From: DATGMS01 sp040905145 | Lineage (GTDB): Bacteria > Bacteroidota > Bacteroidia > Cytophagales > Cyclobacteriaceae | DNA: 64,000 nt | Assembly (NCBI GenBank): GCA_040905145.1 | Contig: JBBDSC010000234.1 | Span: 3,863-67,862 of the forward strand | Reading direction: 5' to 3' | Part shown: piece after piece, positions 1 to 8,633 of the stretch | Layout: every line of letters begins with the position of its first letter | Position numbering within the stretch: the first letter of the stretch is position 1 | Translations under genes and position numbers: made by a program | Notes under the pieces: model-generated | The model's database searches: none | Seen by the model: the letters and a program-made list of their open reading frames with translations, nothing else | Told to the model about the DNA's origin: nothing

Positions 1-109
1 GTACCCAATCGGACAGTTTCCCGTCTTTCTGTTGAACCACAAGATGTATATGATTGGACATTACCACATTATCCATAAAGGTAAAGTCCTTTTTCTTTTC
101 TTCAATAGT
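1..109 (-). pseudogene. REP-associated (IS200-like) tyrosine transposase fragment
   Basis: Reading the minus strand from base 109 to the window edge gives an open frame containing DNVVMSNHIHLVVQQ followed by KDGKLSDWV. The HIH pair preceded by a V-MSN stretch is the metal-binding HUH signature of Y1 (IS200/TnpA-REP) transposases, and GKLSDWV is the usual continuation in the Bacteroidota REP-associated group. An in-frame TGA at 110-112 removes the N-terminal strands that should precede the HUH motif, so the copy is broken at its 5' side. The catalytic tyrosine helix would lie outside the window. Family assignment is confident; whether the rest beyond the edge is intact is unknown. Confidence 0.75.
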
Positions 110-529
110 TCAGAATTAAAAGAATCACCATAAAACTTTCCAATGTCCCACCCTTCATCCTGGCCCAAGCCTAAAATCTTCCACAGGAAGATGTTTTTAC
201 GGCTTGTCCCTCACTGAAAACCACCTTGCCACCTGATTGGCTTCCCTAAAGCGGTCAGGGCTACCCCCGCTTATGGGGATACCGAAATACTTCGGCACCG
301 GCATTTCACCCGTTGTAAATGTCAATTTTTCAAACTATATTCATGACTCAAAGGCATAAATATCAGCTTGGATCCAGGCCGGATTCCTTTTAAATTAAAA
401 TTAAGTGTCTTTCTAAAACAGGTAAAAGCTGGAAGAATGTGGGTTCGGGTGCCCGCCGTATTCAAGCTGAGAAGCGATGGGGGTAATATATAAAAACTTG
501 AGCCATTATTCACAATATGAAAAAGATAG
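110..529. other. Gene-free stretch with no confident content
   Basis: No convincing gene. The minus strand has a short open frame at about 205-310 (containing PKYFGIPISGG and FREANQVARWF) that ends in a stop and that I cannot match to a family. There is a small inverted repeat around 283-300 (CGGTGCCGAAG with its partner CCGAAATAC). It may be part of the decayed transposase neighbourhood. Confidence 0.3.
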
Positions 530-835
530 TATTATCCTTGTAATGTCCGGAATAATTCACCCTCAGAGAAGTATATTACAATACCACATCATATAACCGG
601 AAACTTAGGAAAAAGGCGACATTTCCTCGGATTTGGATTAGGAGGAACATTAATTCCGGGGAATATATCCCGGAAATATTTGCTATATCCAATTGTTGGA
701 TATAGATTAATCCCTTTAGAACCCAATAAGGTTATTTTTAGAATATTTGGACAAATTCCATTCTCAGGCCTGATACAGGAGGAAATTATATTTATACCAT
801 TCGGATTGAGCCTGGGTAAAAGTTTTAATTATTGA
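530..835 (+). pseudogene. Outer-membrane beta-barrel protein, C-terminal remnant
   Basis: The plus-strand frame is open from an in-frame TAG at 527-529 to the TGA at 833-835 but has no usable start codon. The translation alternates short amphipathic segments: GKRRHFLGFGLGGTLIPG, then YPIVGYRLIPLEPNKVIFRI, and ends GLSLGKSFNY. A GKxHxLExGxG-type strand, a VGYRxxP strand and a terminal G-S-G-K/Y-S-F strand are typical of small Bacteroidota outer-membrane barrel proteins of unknown function. The missing 5' end and absence of a start indicate a remnant. The family is inferred from strand pattern rather than from a named domain. Confidence 0.5.
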
Positions 836-1046
836 CTTGGGAAAATGAATCTAAGGGAAAATATTTAGAATAAATTTACCGCCGCCAACAACTAAGTTTT
901 TTCCCTCTGGGTCTATAAAACCGGTGGTGCCAGTTGCAAAATTATGCCCTTCAATCCTGCATCCCGCTCCCTAGGGAATATAGTGATCTGAAGGTATTTT
1001 TAAACCAACTGTAATTCAGTGTTTTAGGCAACAATTATTTAACACA

Positions 1047-1089
1047 AAAACCCCGAAAATGGTCCTTTAAAGGCTTTTTTCGGGGTTTT
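1047..1089. terminator. Bidirectional intrinsic terminator
   Basis: A 13-bp perfect stem, AAAACCCCGAAAA at 1047-1059 paired with TTTTCGGGGTTTT at 1077-1089, encloses a 17-base loop and is followed by a T-rich run. The A-run on the other side makes it work in either direction. No intact gene ends at it now; it probably belonged to a gene that has decayed. Confidence 0.8.
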
Positions 1090-1531
1090 CTTTTTTGTAT
1101 TTTGAGGTTGAAGAACAAAACACCATGAAAGATACAGCACAGCTCCAGATTTTCAAAGACTTCGACGGATATTCTTCCTGTTTTTCATTTTCATCCTTCC
1201 CCCTCAACCCCAACTCCTCGGATGGGTGTAGATTGCATCTACACCCAAATATTCAGTTATATCACTGGCTACGATATCATCTTCAGGGCATTTGCAATGC
1301 CGCCCTTGAAGCGAAAATTGGCAATTCTGTTAGGTAATTCCATCTACTCCTTTCTATCCTTTGAAGCCGAATGAACTAAGTGTATTTTAGTTATGGGAAT
1401 AGCTTTCAAATTCTCGATCAAGAATTACCTATTTCTTAAACCTCTAAAGAGGTAGGCTGGGCAGAAGTGTTATCAGGATTGGTACAGGGATTTATGAATT
1501 GAAATATTCCATGAAAACCCAGTCAGAGCGG
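1090..1531. other. Gene-free stretch, decayed DNA
   Basis: No supported gene. An inverted repeat (GGTGTAGAT at about 1226 with ATCTACACC at about 1236) is visible. The end of the stretch, about 1406-1440, resembles 13770-13806 elsewhere in the window: both carry TTTCAAATT followed by CGATCAAGAA and then a CCTATTT-TTAA end. Confidence 0.35.
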
Positions 1532-1895
1532 GTTGGGTGGAATCCCCTGAAGAATATTTATATTCTGGGATTGGAAGGGTTAACTGAAATCAATTTTGTT
1601 TGAGCCATTACAAATGGCTTCTATGCAGTTGGTTTTTCAAAGAATAATGAATGATAGTAGGGTGAAGTTGCACACACAATATGGGCCCTGAGATGGTGGA
1701 AAGCCGGCTTCAATACATCCATAAAAACCTTTTCGTGCGGGATGGGAAGATTCACCTGAAGAGTATCTTTATTCCAGTGCTGGAAATTGTTCAAGTTTTC
1801 AGCTTTAACAGAAACAGATGACAACTGAACCATTGCAAATGGCTTTTGAAATTGAGTGGTTTTATAGAAGGTATTGATATAAGGGTGTAGTTGCA
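1532..1895. repeat. Diverged tandem duplication, unit about 208 bp
   Basis: Bases 1532-1690 and 1740-1895 align at an offset of about 208 bp. Shared blocks in the same order are CCTGAAGA-TAT-TTTAT, then a GGAA stretch, then TGA-CCATT-CAAATGGCTT, and finally AGGGTG-AGTTGCA. The copies differ at many positions and by small indels, so the duplication is old. Neither copy has a convincing reading frame. It lies directly upstream of the IS481-like fragment and may represent decayed insertion sequence flanks. Confidence 0.5.
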
Positions 1896-1948
1896 AACTC
1901 ACCCAGTTAGGGAATTGAGGGGGCTGACACAAAAGGGATAAAATAGCA

Positions 1949-2111
1949 GGATCCAACTATAATCTATTGGAGGAGCTCCAAAAGGACCTGGATGATTGGT
2001 TGGTATATTATACAAGGAAAGAATCTATTCTGTAAGGTACTGCTTTGGCAAAAGCCAATGCAGACATTGCTGGATAGTAAACATCTGGCCGATGAGAAAA
2101 TGCTGGATTAA
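1949..2111 (+). pseudogene. IS481-like transposase, C-terminal remnant
   Basis: The plus strand reads SNYNLLEELQKDLDDWLVYY, then after a one-base frameshift near 2036 continues as YCFGKS-PMQTLLDSKHLADEKMLD and stops at 2109-2111. The LExLQxDLDxWLxxYNxxRxHxGxxxxGxTPMQTF pattern is the C-terminus of the DDE integrase-core transposases of the IS481 group. The DDE residues, the helix-turn-helix and both ends of the element are missing, and the expected ERTHQG segment has been altered to RKESIL. It is a dead remnant, not a mobile element. Confidence 0.75.
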
Positions 2112-2756
2112 CAATTTTATAAAAGTTAAAAATGTGGTGCATCCTGTCCCTTATTCTTCTTATTTGTACAAAAATTGGTATAAATTCCACCTTTTGTAAT
2201 TTTTCTAGGAGATGACACAAAGATTTCACCATTATCTAAACCTCTAAAATTAAAAGCAAGTTTCACCTTGTTTTTCGCCCAAAAATCACCTGAAATTTTT
2301 TTTTCAAGGGAGTTGACTTCTGCTCCGGTAGCTTTTTGAAAAAAAATATCAATCCTGGTGGTTTATGTTATTACCTGGCTATGGAAAAAACGTTACAGGG
2401 GTAGATAGCTGAGCATATAATCCAATGGTCTAATGCTGCCTAACAGAAAATAGGTAGAGGCCAGTAATCGTCATTAAATATTCGTAAGGAATTTGATCAT
2501 TTTAAGCGTCAGTTTTCTCTTTCCGCTAAAATTTTTTGTTATAAGGCTCTTATTTGCAATAATTTCAGCTGAATCTTGCTACCCAATTCTCACACCTGAA
2601 AAATTATTTCCCGTTCTTATTTTCTCTACTCCTGTTGTGATTTCCCTTTGGATATTATCCGGTGAGGCTCCAAGGATTTTATTCGATTTTTTGGATGGCC
2701 TTTTTAATTAGCTACCAGGCTTGAAATGGGCTGTAAATGCTCCAGCTGTTTTATAC
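2112..2756. other. Gene-free stretch downstream of DUF1501 gene
   Basis: AT-rich DNA with homopolymer runs (for example near 2300) and no reading frame that I can connect to a family. A 72-codon plus-strand frame at 2493-2711 is hydrophobic but has no start context, no neighbour logic and probably arises by chance. Confidence 0.35.
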
Positions 2757-4235
2757 CTAAGCCAGAATTGCCTTCACTACTTTGCCATGGACATCGGTTA
2801 ACCGGAACCTTCTTCCCTGATATTTGAAGGTAAGCCTTTCATGGTCTATACCCAATAAATGCAAAAGGGTGGCTTGAAAATCGTGTACATGAACCCCATT
2901 TTCAGTCACATTGTAACTGAATTCATCAGTTTCGCCATAGACGGTTCCTGCTTTTACACCGGCACCGGCCATCCACATGGTAAAACAGCCGGGATGATGG
3001 TCCCTGCCATAGTTGTCGGCGGTTAACCTGCCCTGGGAAAAGCTGGTGCGGCCGAATTCCCCGCCCCAAACCACCAAGGTGTCTTCCAATAAGCCCCTAC
3101 GCTTTAAGTCCAGAATCAATCCGGCAGTAGCCTGATCCGTACTCAATGCCTGTTGCTTAATGCCCTTTGGCAGATTCCCGTGCTGATCCCAGCCCATATG
3201 GTATAGTTGGATGAATTTGACATCCCGCTCTGCCAGTCGCCTTGCCTGCAGGCAATTTGCAGCATATGTGCCGGGGATTCTGGCATCCTCTCCATACAGT
3301 TCATAAATATGATCCGGTTCATTGGAAATATCTACGGCTTCAGGGACAGAATTCTGCATCCTGTAGGCCATTTCGTATTGGTTGATTTTGGATTGGATTT
3401 CAGGATCATTCCAAAGGTCGTGCTGATGTTCGTTCAGCTCAGAAATATAATCCAAAGCCCTTCTACGGTCCTGATCATGAACCCCATGGGGATTATTTAA
3501 ATAAAGTACAGGGTCTTTTCCGGACCTAAACTGTACCCCCTGGTGGTGGGATGGTAAAAAGCCATTGCCCCATGCGGAGGAATTCAGCGGCTGATCACCT
3601 GCGCTCTTGGAAAGCAACACCACAAATCCCGGCAGGTTTTCATTGTCGCTACCCAGGCCATAACTCAGCCAGGAGCCGATAGATGGTCTGCCACTGAGCT
3701 GGGAACCGGTCTGCACAAACATCACTGCAGGTTCGTGGTTGATGGCATCGGTTTGCATTGATTTAATGATGCACAAATCATCTACCACCTGTGAGGTATA
3801 GGGGAAAAGCTCACTTACCCAGGCACCTGATTGGCCGTATTGCTTGAAATCATAAATGGATTTTACCAAAGGAAAGGTAGACTGGTGGGAGACCATTCCT
3901 GAATTTCTCTGTGTGCCTTTTACCGATGGAGGAATTTCTTTTCCGTGCCATTTGGCCAAAGAAGGCTTGTAATCAAAAGTTTCCAGCTGCGAAGGGCCGC
4001 CACTTTGGAAAAGGTAGATGACACGTTTGGCCTTGGACGGGAAATGGGTTCCTTTCAAAATACCGCCCATTCCCTTTTGTGCAGGGGAAGCAGTTTCAGG
4101 AACAAATTCATTTGCAAATGCCTCAGTAGGACCTAAAAGACTGGAAAGTGCAATGGAGCCAAAGCCCAGGGAGGCTTTTTTTAAGAATCCCCTGCGGGTA
4201 GCTGCAAATTCTCTGTATTTATTTAAATCGTCCAT
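2757..4235 (-). CDS. DUF1501 domain-containing protein
   Basis: 492 residues, the normal length for DUF1501, a sulfatase/alkaline-phosphatase-fold family almost always encoded next to a DUF1549/DUF1553 cytochrome-like partner in planctomycetes, verrucomicrobia and marine Bacteroidota. The N-terminus has a twin-arginine motif (TRRGFLKKAS) followed by a hydrophobic stretch and an AFA site, so Tat export is expected. GGPSQLETFDYKP near residue 78 and HHPGCFTMWMAGAGVKAGT near residue 417 are characteristic of the family. It starts 12 bp after the stop of the DUF1553 gene and is surely co-transcribed with it. The biochemical role is not established; a part in periplasmic processing of polysaccharides or sulfated compounds is often suggested from context only. 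Confidence 0.93.
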   Translation of the reverse strand: MDDLNKYREFAATRRGFLKKASLGFGSIALSSLLGPTEAFANEFVPETASPAQKGMGGILKGTHFPSKAKRVIYLFQSGGPSQLETFDYKPSLAKWHGKEIPPSVKGTQRNSGMVSHQSTFPLVKSIYDFKQYGQSGAWVSELFPYTSQVVDDLCIIKSMQTDAINHEPAVMFVQTGSQLSGRPSIGSWLSYGLGSDNENLPGFVVLLSKSAGDQPLNSSAWGNGFLPSHHQGVQFRSGKDPVLYLNNPHGVHDQDRRRALDYISELNEHQHDLWNDPEIQSKINQYEMAYRMQNSVPEAVDISNEPDHIYELYGEDARIPGTYAANCLQARRLAERDVKFIQLYHMGWDQHGNLPKGIKQQALSTDQATAGLILDLKRRGLLEDTLVVWGGEFGRTSFSQGRLTADNYGRDHHPGCFTMWMAGAGVKAGTVYGETDEFSYNVTENGVHVHDFQATLLHLLGIDHERLTFKYQGRRFRLTDVHGKVVKAILA

Positions 4236-4247
4236 TTTCTAACTGTT

Positions 4248-7200
4248 TTATCGGATGGTGTACCCATCTGTAGTGTTCATTATTCCATTGATCACGGTTG
4301 CCAGAGCAGCCACTTTTACCGGGTTCATACTTGGGCTCATTTCCGAACTGCCAATACTGACATAATCCAAGGCATCCCCTTTATTCTTAGCAAACCGTTC
4401 CACTTCTTCCTGATGGAATCTTTCTATGATACTTAATTCTTTCTTATCAGGGGTTCTTCCTGTGCTTAATCGAAATGCGGTTTTCAATTGTAAAATAGTA
4501 TCCTGGTCATAAGTAGTGATCAGCTTTTCGGCCAAAACCCGGGCAGCCTCAAGATATTGGGGATCATTAAGGAGTACCAAAGCCTGAAGGGGCGTACTGG
4601 TTTGCCGGCGCTTTACGGTACATTCCCCACGGCCATTTACATCAAAAATCAACATGGAAGGTGGACCGGATGTTCTTTTCCAAATGGTGTACAGGCTGCG
4701 CCTGTAAAGCCCTTCCCCCGGTTCCTGCAGGTACTTATACCGCCAGGATTTTGTACTGATCTCATCCCAAAGTCCCTCTGGCTGATAAGGATAAACACTT
4801 GGACCTCCAACTTTAGGTGAGAGTAAGCCACTTATCGCCAAGGCATTGTCCCGTACCATCTCAGCGGTCATCCGGAAACTGGGTCCCCGAGCCAGCAGCA
4901 GGTTGTCAGGGTCCGATTCCTGGAGTTCTGGTCGGATAAGAGAACTTTGCTGATAGGTGGCGGACATCACCATAAGTTTGTGCATCTTTTTGATGTCCCA
5001 GCCCGACTCCTGGAACTGGATGGCCAACCAATCCAATAATTCGGGATGGGTAGGTAGGTTTCCCTGGTTTCCAAAATCGTCCGAGGATTCCACCAGCCCT
5101 TTCCCGAAATGCATCTGCCATAACCGGTTAACAAAAATCCTGGCCGTTAATGGGTTTTCCGGATCGAAAATCCATTGGGCAAGACCGAGCCTGTTTCTGG
5201 GATATTTCTCGTTAAAGGGAAGTACTGCTTTGGGAATACCAGGAAATACTTCTTCTGTAGGCGCACTATATAGGCCTCTGTCCAAAATATAGGTAGGTCT
5301 TGGCTCAGGCAAATCTCCCATTACCATAATTTCGGGAATCTCCTCCAGCTGAGAAGTACGTTCCTTTTTTAAATGGTGGAGCTCCTTCGTGAGCTGTTGA
5401 GACTTTTTATGTTGCGTGTTTTCATAATATGCTTTTAATAAGACGAGATGTTCCGGTTTCTTAGGATGGTTTAGGATCTTTTCCACCCGGGTTTCATCAA
5501 AGGCCTGCAAAACCTCCAAGGCCGATAATTCCCTTTCATACACCTTGAGTTCATCAATTCCGCCCTCGATAAAAGTTTTCATTTTATCCCGCATCCCCAA
5601 GGTAAACCCCCTGAAGCCATAGGTATGAATGTCCGGCTCAAACAAAATCGATTTGTAAAGATTGTCCACTTCTATTTCTACCGGAACAGGCTTTCCGTTT
5701 AGATAGATACCAACCCCACTGCCCGTGCCCAGCCCATCATAAGAAACGGTAATATTCGTCCACTCTTTTTCAGGAATGGCATCTTTTGTCTTTACCTGTA
5801 TGGCGTTGGTAGGCCAAGAGAAGGCCATAATGAATTTCGGTCGGTTATCTTCCAAATAAAGGGAATATCCCTTTAATCCCAACCTGAGATCTTCACAGTG
5901 ATAAAAAAGTCCTGCCTCCTCATAGACGGTGTCGGGAAAAACGGAAAGCGAAACCGAAAAGGGATCGGTATAGTCAAACCAACCTGTTTTTTCCGGCAAG
6001 GTAATCGTGGTAAAATCGTTTAAAAAAATGCCTTTGCCTTTTGCCCCGGTTTTGATGTCCGGTTCTTTTACCTTTACGGGCTTACCGGATTTTACCCTAT
6101 TGGGACTTTCAAACAGCTGCCTATTCCCAGTGGGACTCAGTTGATCAAAAGGATAATAAGCCACCAAACCTTGGTTGTACTGCTGCCTGAGCGATGAGGC
6201 AATGCTGCCCCTTTGAGTGATCCATTCTTCAAATTCGGGAGTTGCTTCTTCCTGTGCCGCTTTTAGCTCGTTTTCGGACTTACTGATTTTTTTATCTATA
6301 TAGTGGAGGATCTTTTCCTGTTCTTCATTTGTTAGAAGCATGGATGGCCCCGGTACCTGTCCCGGCCCATAAACAGCAGTACCTATTTCATTGGTACTGT
6401 TGAAAAATGCAGCCATTTCATAGTATTCCTTTTGGCTGATAGGGTCGAATTTATGGTCATGGCATCTGGCACATTCCATGCTTAATCCCAAAATACCTTT
6501 TCCCACCGTTAAGGTACGATCGGCTACATATTCCACCCGGTATTCCTCAAATACAATACCTGCTTCGGAATTCCTTTTGTGAAGCCTGTTGAAAGCAGTA
6601 GCAAGCACACTTTCTTTGGTGGGGTGTTCCACCAGGTCACCTGCCAGCTGCATCGTTATGAATTCATCATAAGGCATGTTACTGTTGAAGGATTGGATAA
6701 CCCAATCTCTATAGGGACTAAAATCCCGGTGTTTATCATCGAGATAGCCATCAGAATCTGCATAGCGGGCCACATCCATCCAATCCGCGGCCATTCGTTC
6801 CCCGTAGGCGGGAGAAGCCAATAATTGGTCCACCCGTTTTTCATAGGCCCCGGCAGTGGTATCCCTTACAAAATCCTCTATTTGCTCCAGGGATGGGGGT
6901 AGCCCTGTCAAATCAAAAGACAACCTGCGGATCAGGTTTTCTTTGGAGGCTTTATCCGCAGGGGAAAGCTTTTCTTTTTCCAGTTTTTCCCCCACAAAAA
7001 AGTCAATTTCATTTTGCGCCCAATCCCTGTTGCTGGTTTTCGGCAACTTGATTTTCTCTGGTTTGATGAAGGACCAATGGGGCTTATAAGCCGCACCCTG
7101 TTCTATCCATTTTAGTAATATGGCGATTTCTTTGGTATCCAAGCTCAGATTGGATTCAGGCGGGGGCATGACAGAACCTTCATCATCAGAAAGAATTCTT

Positions 7201-7553
7201 TTTACCAGGCCGCTTTTTCCCGGTTTTCCGGGTACGATGGCATATTTATAAGTGTTTCCTTCCAGGGCCGCATAGGCATATTCCTCCTTATCGAGACGAA
7301 GCTCGGATTTTTGATTGGTGGCATCGGGCCCATGGCAGGCAAAGCATTTATCAGAGAGGATTGGCTTTACGTGATAATTGAAGTCTATGACTTCCGGAAG
7401 ATCCTGATAGGCTAATTCTACTTCCTCAGGTGCTTTCCATCCGCAACTACCCAACAGTGCAGCAATAAAAGTAAATACACAAGATAGCTTTGCGTATTTT
7501 ATAAAAAGCCGGAGTGGTTGCCGTTTTTCTTTTCGCAGCCAAATATAAAACAT
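4248..7553 (-). CDS. DUF1549/DUF1553 lipoprotein with cytochrome c site and LamG-like domain
   Basis: 1101 residues. The N-terminus is a hydrophobic segment ending in a lipobox (ALLGSC), so the mature protein is probably a lipoprotein. Order of domains: a planctomycete-type cytochrome c domain with CFACH (C70, C73, H74) and a later MPPP methionine candidate ligand; DUF1549 at about 170-390 (DWAQNEIDFFV through MECARCHDHKFDPISQ); a concanavalin/LamG-like insert at about 480-680 that contains GLVAYYPFDQL and GGIDELKVYERELS; and DUF1553 at about 790-1080 (NPLTARIFVNRLWQMHFGKG, STPLQALVLLND). A second CxxCH (CARCH) lies in the DUF1549 part. The upstream partner of the DUF1501 gene; it probably forms a surface or periplasmic redox pair with it. 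Substrate unknown. Confidence 0.93.
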   Translation of the reverse strand: MFYIWLRKEKRQPLRLFIKYAKLSCVFTFIAALLGSCGWKAPEEVELAYQDLPEVIDFNYHVKPILSDKCFACHGPDATNQKSELRLDKEEYAYAALEGNTYKYAIVPGKPGKSGLVKRILSDDEGSVMPPPESNLSLDTKEIAILLKWIEQGAAYKPHWSFIKPEKIKLPKTSNRDWAQNEIDFFVGEKLEKEKLSPADKASKENLIRRLSFDLTGLPPSLEQIEDFVRDTTAGAYEKRVDQLLASPAYGERMAADWMDVARYADSDGYLDDKHRDFSPYRDWVIQSFNSNMPYDEFITMQLAGDLVEHPTKESVLATAFNRLHKRNSEAGIVFEEYRVEYVADRTLTVGKGILGLSMECARCHDHKFDPISQKEYYEMAAFFNSTNEIGTAVYGPGQVPGPSMLLTNEEQEKILHYIDKKISKSENELKAAQEEATPEFEEWITQRGSIASSLRQQYNQGLVAYYPFDQLSPTGNRQLFESPNRVKSGKPVKVKEPDIKTGAKGKGIFLNDFTTITLPEKTGWFDYTDPFSVSLSVFPDTVYEEAGLFYHCEDLRLGLKGYSLYLEDNRPKFIMAFSWPTNAIQVKTKDAIPEKEWTNITVSYDGLGTGSGVGIYLNGKPVPVEIEVDNLYKSILFEPDIHTYGFRGFTLGMRDKMKTFIEGGIDELKVYERELSALEVLQAFDETRVEKILNHPKKPEHLVLLKAYYENTQHKKSQQLTKELHHLKKERTSQLEEIPEIMVMGDLPEPRPTYILDRGLYSAPTEEVFPGIPKAVLPFNEKYPRNRLGLAQWIFDPENPLTARIFVNRLWQMHFGKGLVESSDDFGNQGNLPTHPELLDWLAIQFQESGWDIKKMHKLMVMSATYQQSSLIRPELQESDPDNLLLARGPSFRMTAEMVRDNALAISGLLSPKVGGPSVYPYQPEGLWDEISTKSWRYKYLQEPGEGLYRRSLYTIWKRTSGPPSMLIFDVNGRGECTVKRRQTSTPLQALVLLNDPQYLEAARVLAEKLITTYDQDTILQLKTAFRLSTGRTPDKKELSIIERFHQEEVERFAKNKGDALDYVSIGSSEMSPSMNPVKVAALATVINGIMNTTDGYTIR

Positions 7554-7801
7554 AATTACATTTTAATTCCGTAACAAATTAGGGGTATTTCTGTTGAAAT
7601 TAACAATAATCTTTAAGTAAAAAAAGCTGTTATACCCAAATGCTATTTTTATTAGCCAGAAAAGCTGATAGGAATGGAGGCTTAAAAATGGAAATTAGGT
7701 CGGAATTTGTTGAAGCGGTGTTCAAAGCCGCAGTAGGAAGATAAACGGAAGCCCGTGCAGGGGCGACAACCCCTTTATTACTTTCCGGAACCGGAGGATC
7801 A

Positions 7802-8263
7802 TCAAATGCTAAGCGTCTCAAGTGGTACATTGACAGTGTAGATAACCTCACCCTTAGTATTAGAAAGTGTAGTTCCGGGAGTCACCCTAATCCCTGCTGA
7901 ATTTTGTTTGATACACTGGACAATTTCAATGCAGAGATTAGTGGTAATAAAAGGCTTTTTTTCTAATCTCTCTAATCCTAACCAAAGTGCCTGCTTATAA
8001 CTTAACACTTCTTTTGTTGCAGAATTTTCAAACTTCTTCTCTTCCACATCATCATTCGTTTTCAGAGCTCGCTTTTGCTCCTTGTAGATGAATGGTATCA
8101 AGAAAAAGTCTGGGATTTGGCAAATTGGTCAGTGCCCCATTCAGCTTAGCCAAGGCCCTACTTGCTGATATTGTTTTAAGTAATATAGCTTTGTTTCCAG
8201 TTCAAGCTTTGGGGGAAGCAAGGGCAAATCATTATAAGGTTTTTCTTTGTTTAAAGAAGCCAT
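7802..8263 (-). pseudogene. Fic family protein, N-terminal remnant
   Basis: Starting at the ATG at 8261-8263 the minus strand reads MASLNKEKPYNDLPLLPP and LELETK, then needs a one-base correction to continue as AILLKTISASRALAKLNGAL and TNLPNPRLFLDTIHLQ-AKASSE, the Fic N-terminal domain. A second small deletion removes the expected IEN-II(T) residues, after which TNDDV, ATKEVLSYKQALWLGLE and NSAGIRVTPGTTLSN-GEVIYT continue in a third frame. Homology ends at about 7836, before the catalytic HPFxxGNGR motif, so no AMP transferase activity is possible. Three separate lesions make this a clear pseudogene; the sequence left is otherwise well conserved, suggesting rather recent loss. Confidence 0.85.
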
Positions 8264-8298
8264 TCTTCAAAGGTAATTTTTACACGTGTAGATTTAAC

Positions 8299-8357
8299 AA
8301 GGGTAAATATATTGATTTTTTACTCCTGTATACTTCATCTCGGTAATATTTACCCTT
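8299..8357. promoter_or_regulatory. 12-bp inverted repeat upstream of fic remnant
   Basis: AAGGGTAAATAT at 8299-8310 is the perfect inverse of ATATTTACCCTT at 8346-8357, with 35 bases between the arms. A further 10-bp palindrome, TACACGTGTA, lies at 8281-8290. The arms sit 35-95 bp ahead of the fic start codon, where an operator would be expected. No T-run follows, so it does not look like a terminator. A binding site for an autoregulator is an inference. Confidence 0.45.
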
Positions 8358-8445
8358 ATAACATCCCGGTATGAATCCAAATGTTTTTATTAAAAATCTG
8401 GATAATATTTGAAATCAAATAAACGCCAGTAAAACGTATAACAAG

Positions 8446-8632
8446 CATATTTCGAGTATATGGCTCGAAAACGGTCCATTTGTATGTATGCGGGGATGCA
8501 AAACAAATGGCCAAAGATGTGGACAAAACCTAAAGGGAAATCATTCAGCAGCAGGAGGCATCGTCAGAAAAAGCTGAAGCGTATGTAAAAAAGCTCCAGT
8601 TATCCAACCGTTATCAGACGGACGTTTATTAA
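8446..8632 (+). pseudogene. Sulfite reductase flavoprotein (CysJ-type), C-terminal remnant
   Basis: After a frameshift near 8473 (WLENG lies just before it), the plus strand reads LYVCGDAKQMAKDVDKT, an in-frame TAA, then REIIQQQ, AEAYVKKLQLSNRYQTDVY and a natural stop at 8630-8632. LYVCGDAxxMAKDV is the NADPH-binding C-terminal motif of diflavin reductases, and a final RYxxDVY with the tyrosine at the end is the conserved C-terminus of the sulfite reductase alpha subunit. Only about the last 60 residues remain of a protein of about 600. It is followed at once by a sulfite reductase hemoprotein remnant, so this is a dead cysJI operon. Confidence 0.82.
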
Positions 8633-8633
8633 A

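Noticed and set aside
322..513. 63-codon minus-strand open frame
   Set aside because: No recognisable features and surrounded by remnants; probably chance.
1095..1337. 80-codon open frame just after the terminator
   Set aside because: No start context, no family resemblance, and it includes an inverted repeat and decayed DNA.
1621..1956. 111-codon minus-strand open frame
   Set aside because: It spans one copy of the diverged tandem repeat and overlaps the IS481-like remnant; the composition is not protein-like.
2008..2232. Overlapping open frames on both strands
   Set aside because: Both are shadows of the frameshifted IS481-like transposase C-terminus and its 3' flank.
8092..8346. Plus-strand open frame of 84 codons
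   Set aside because: It is antisense to the reconstructed Fic N-terminal sequence, which shows clear family conservation on the minus strand.
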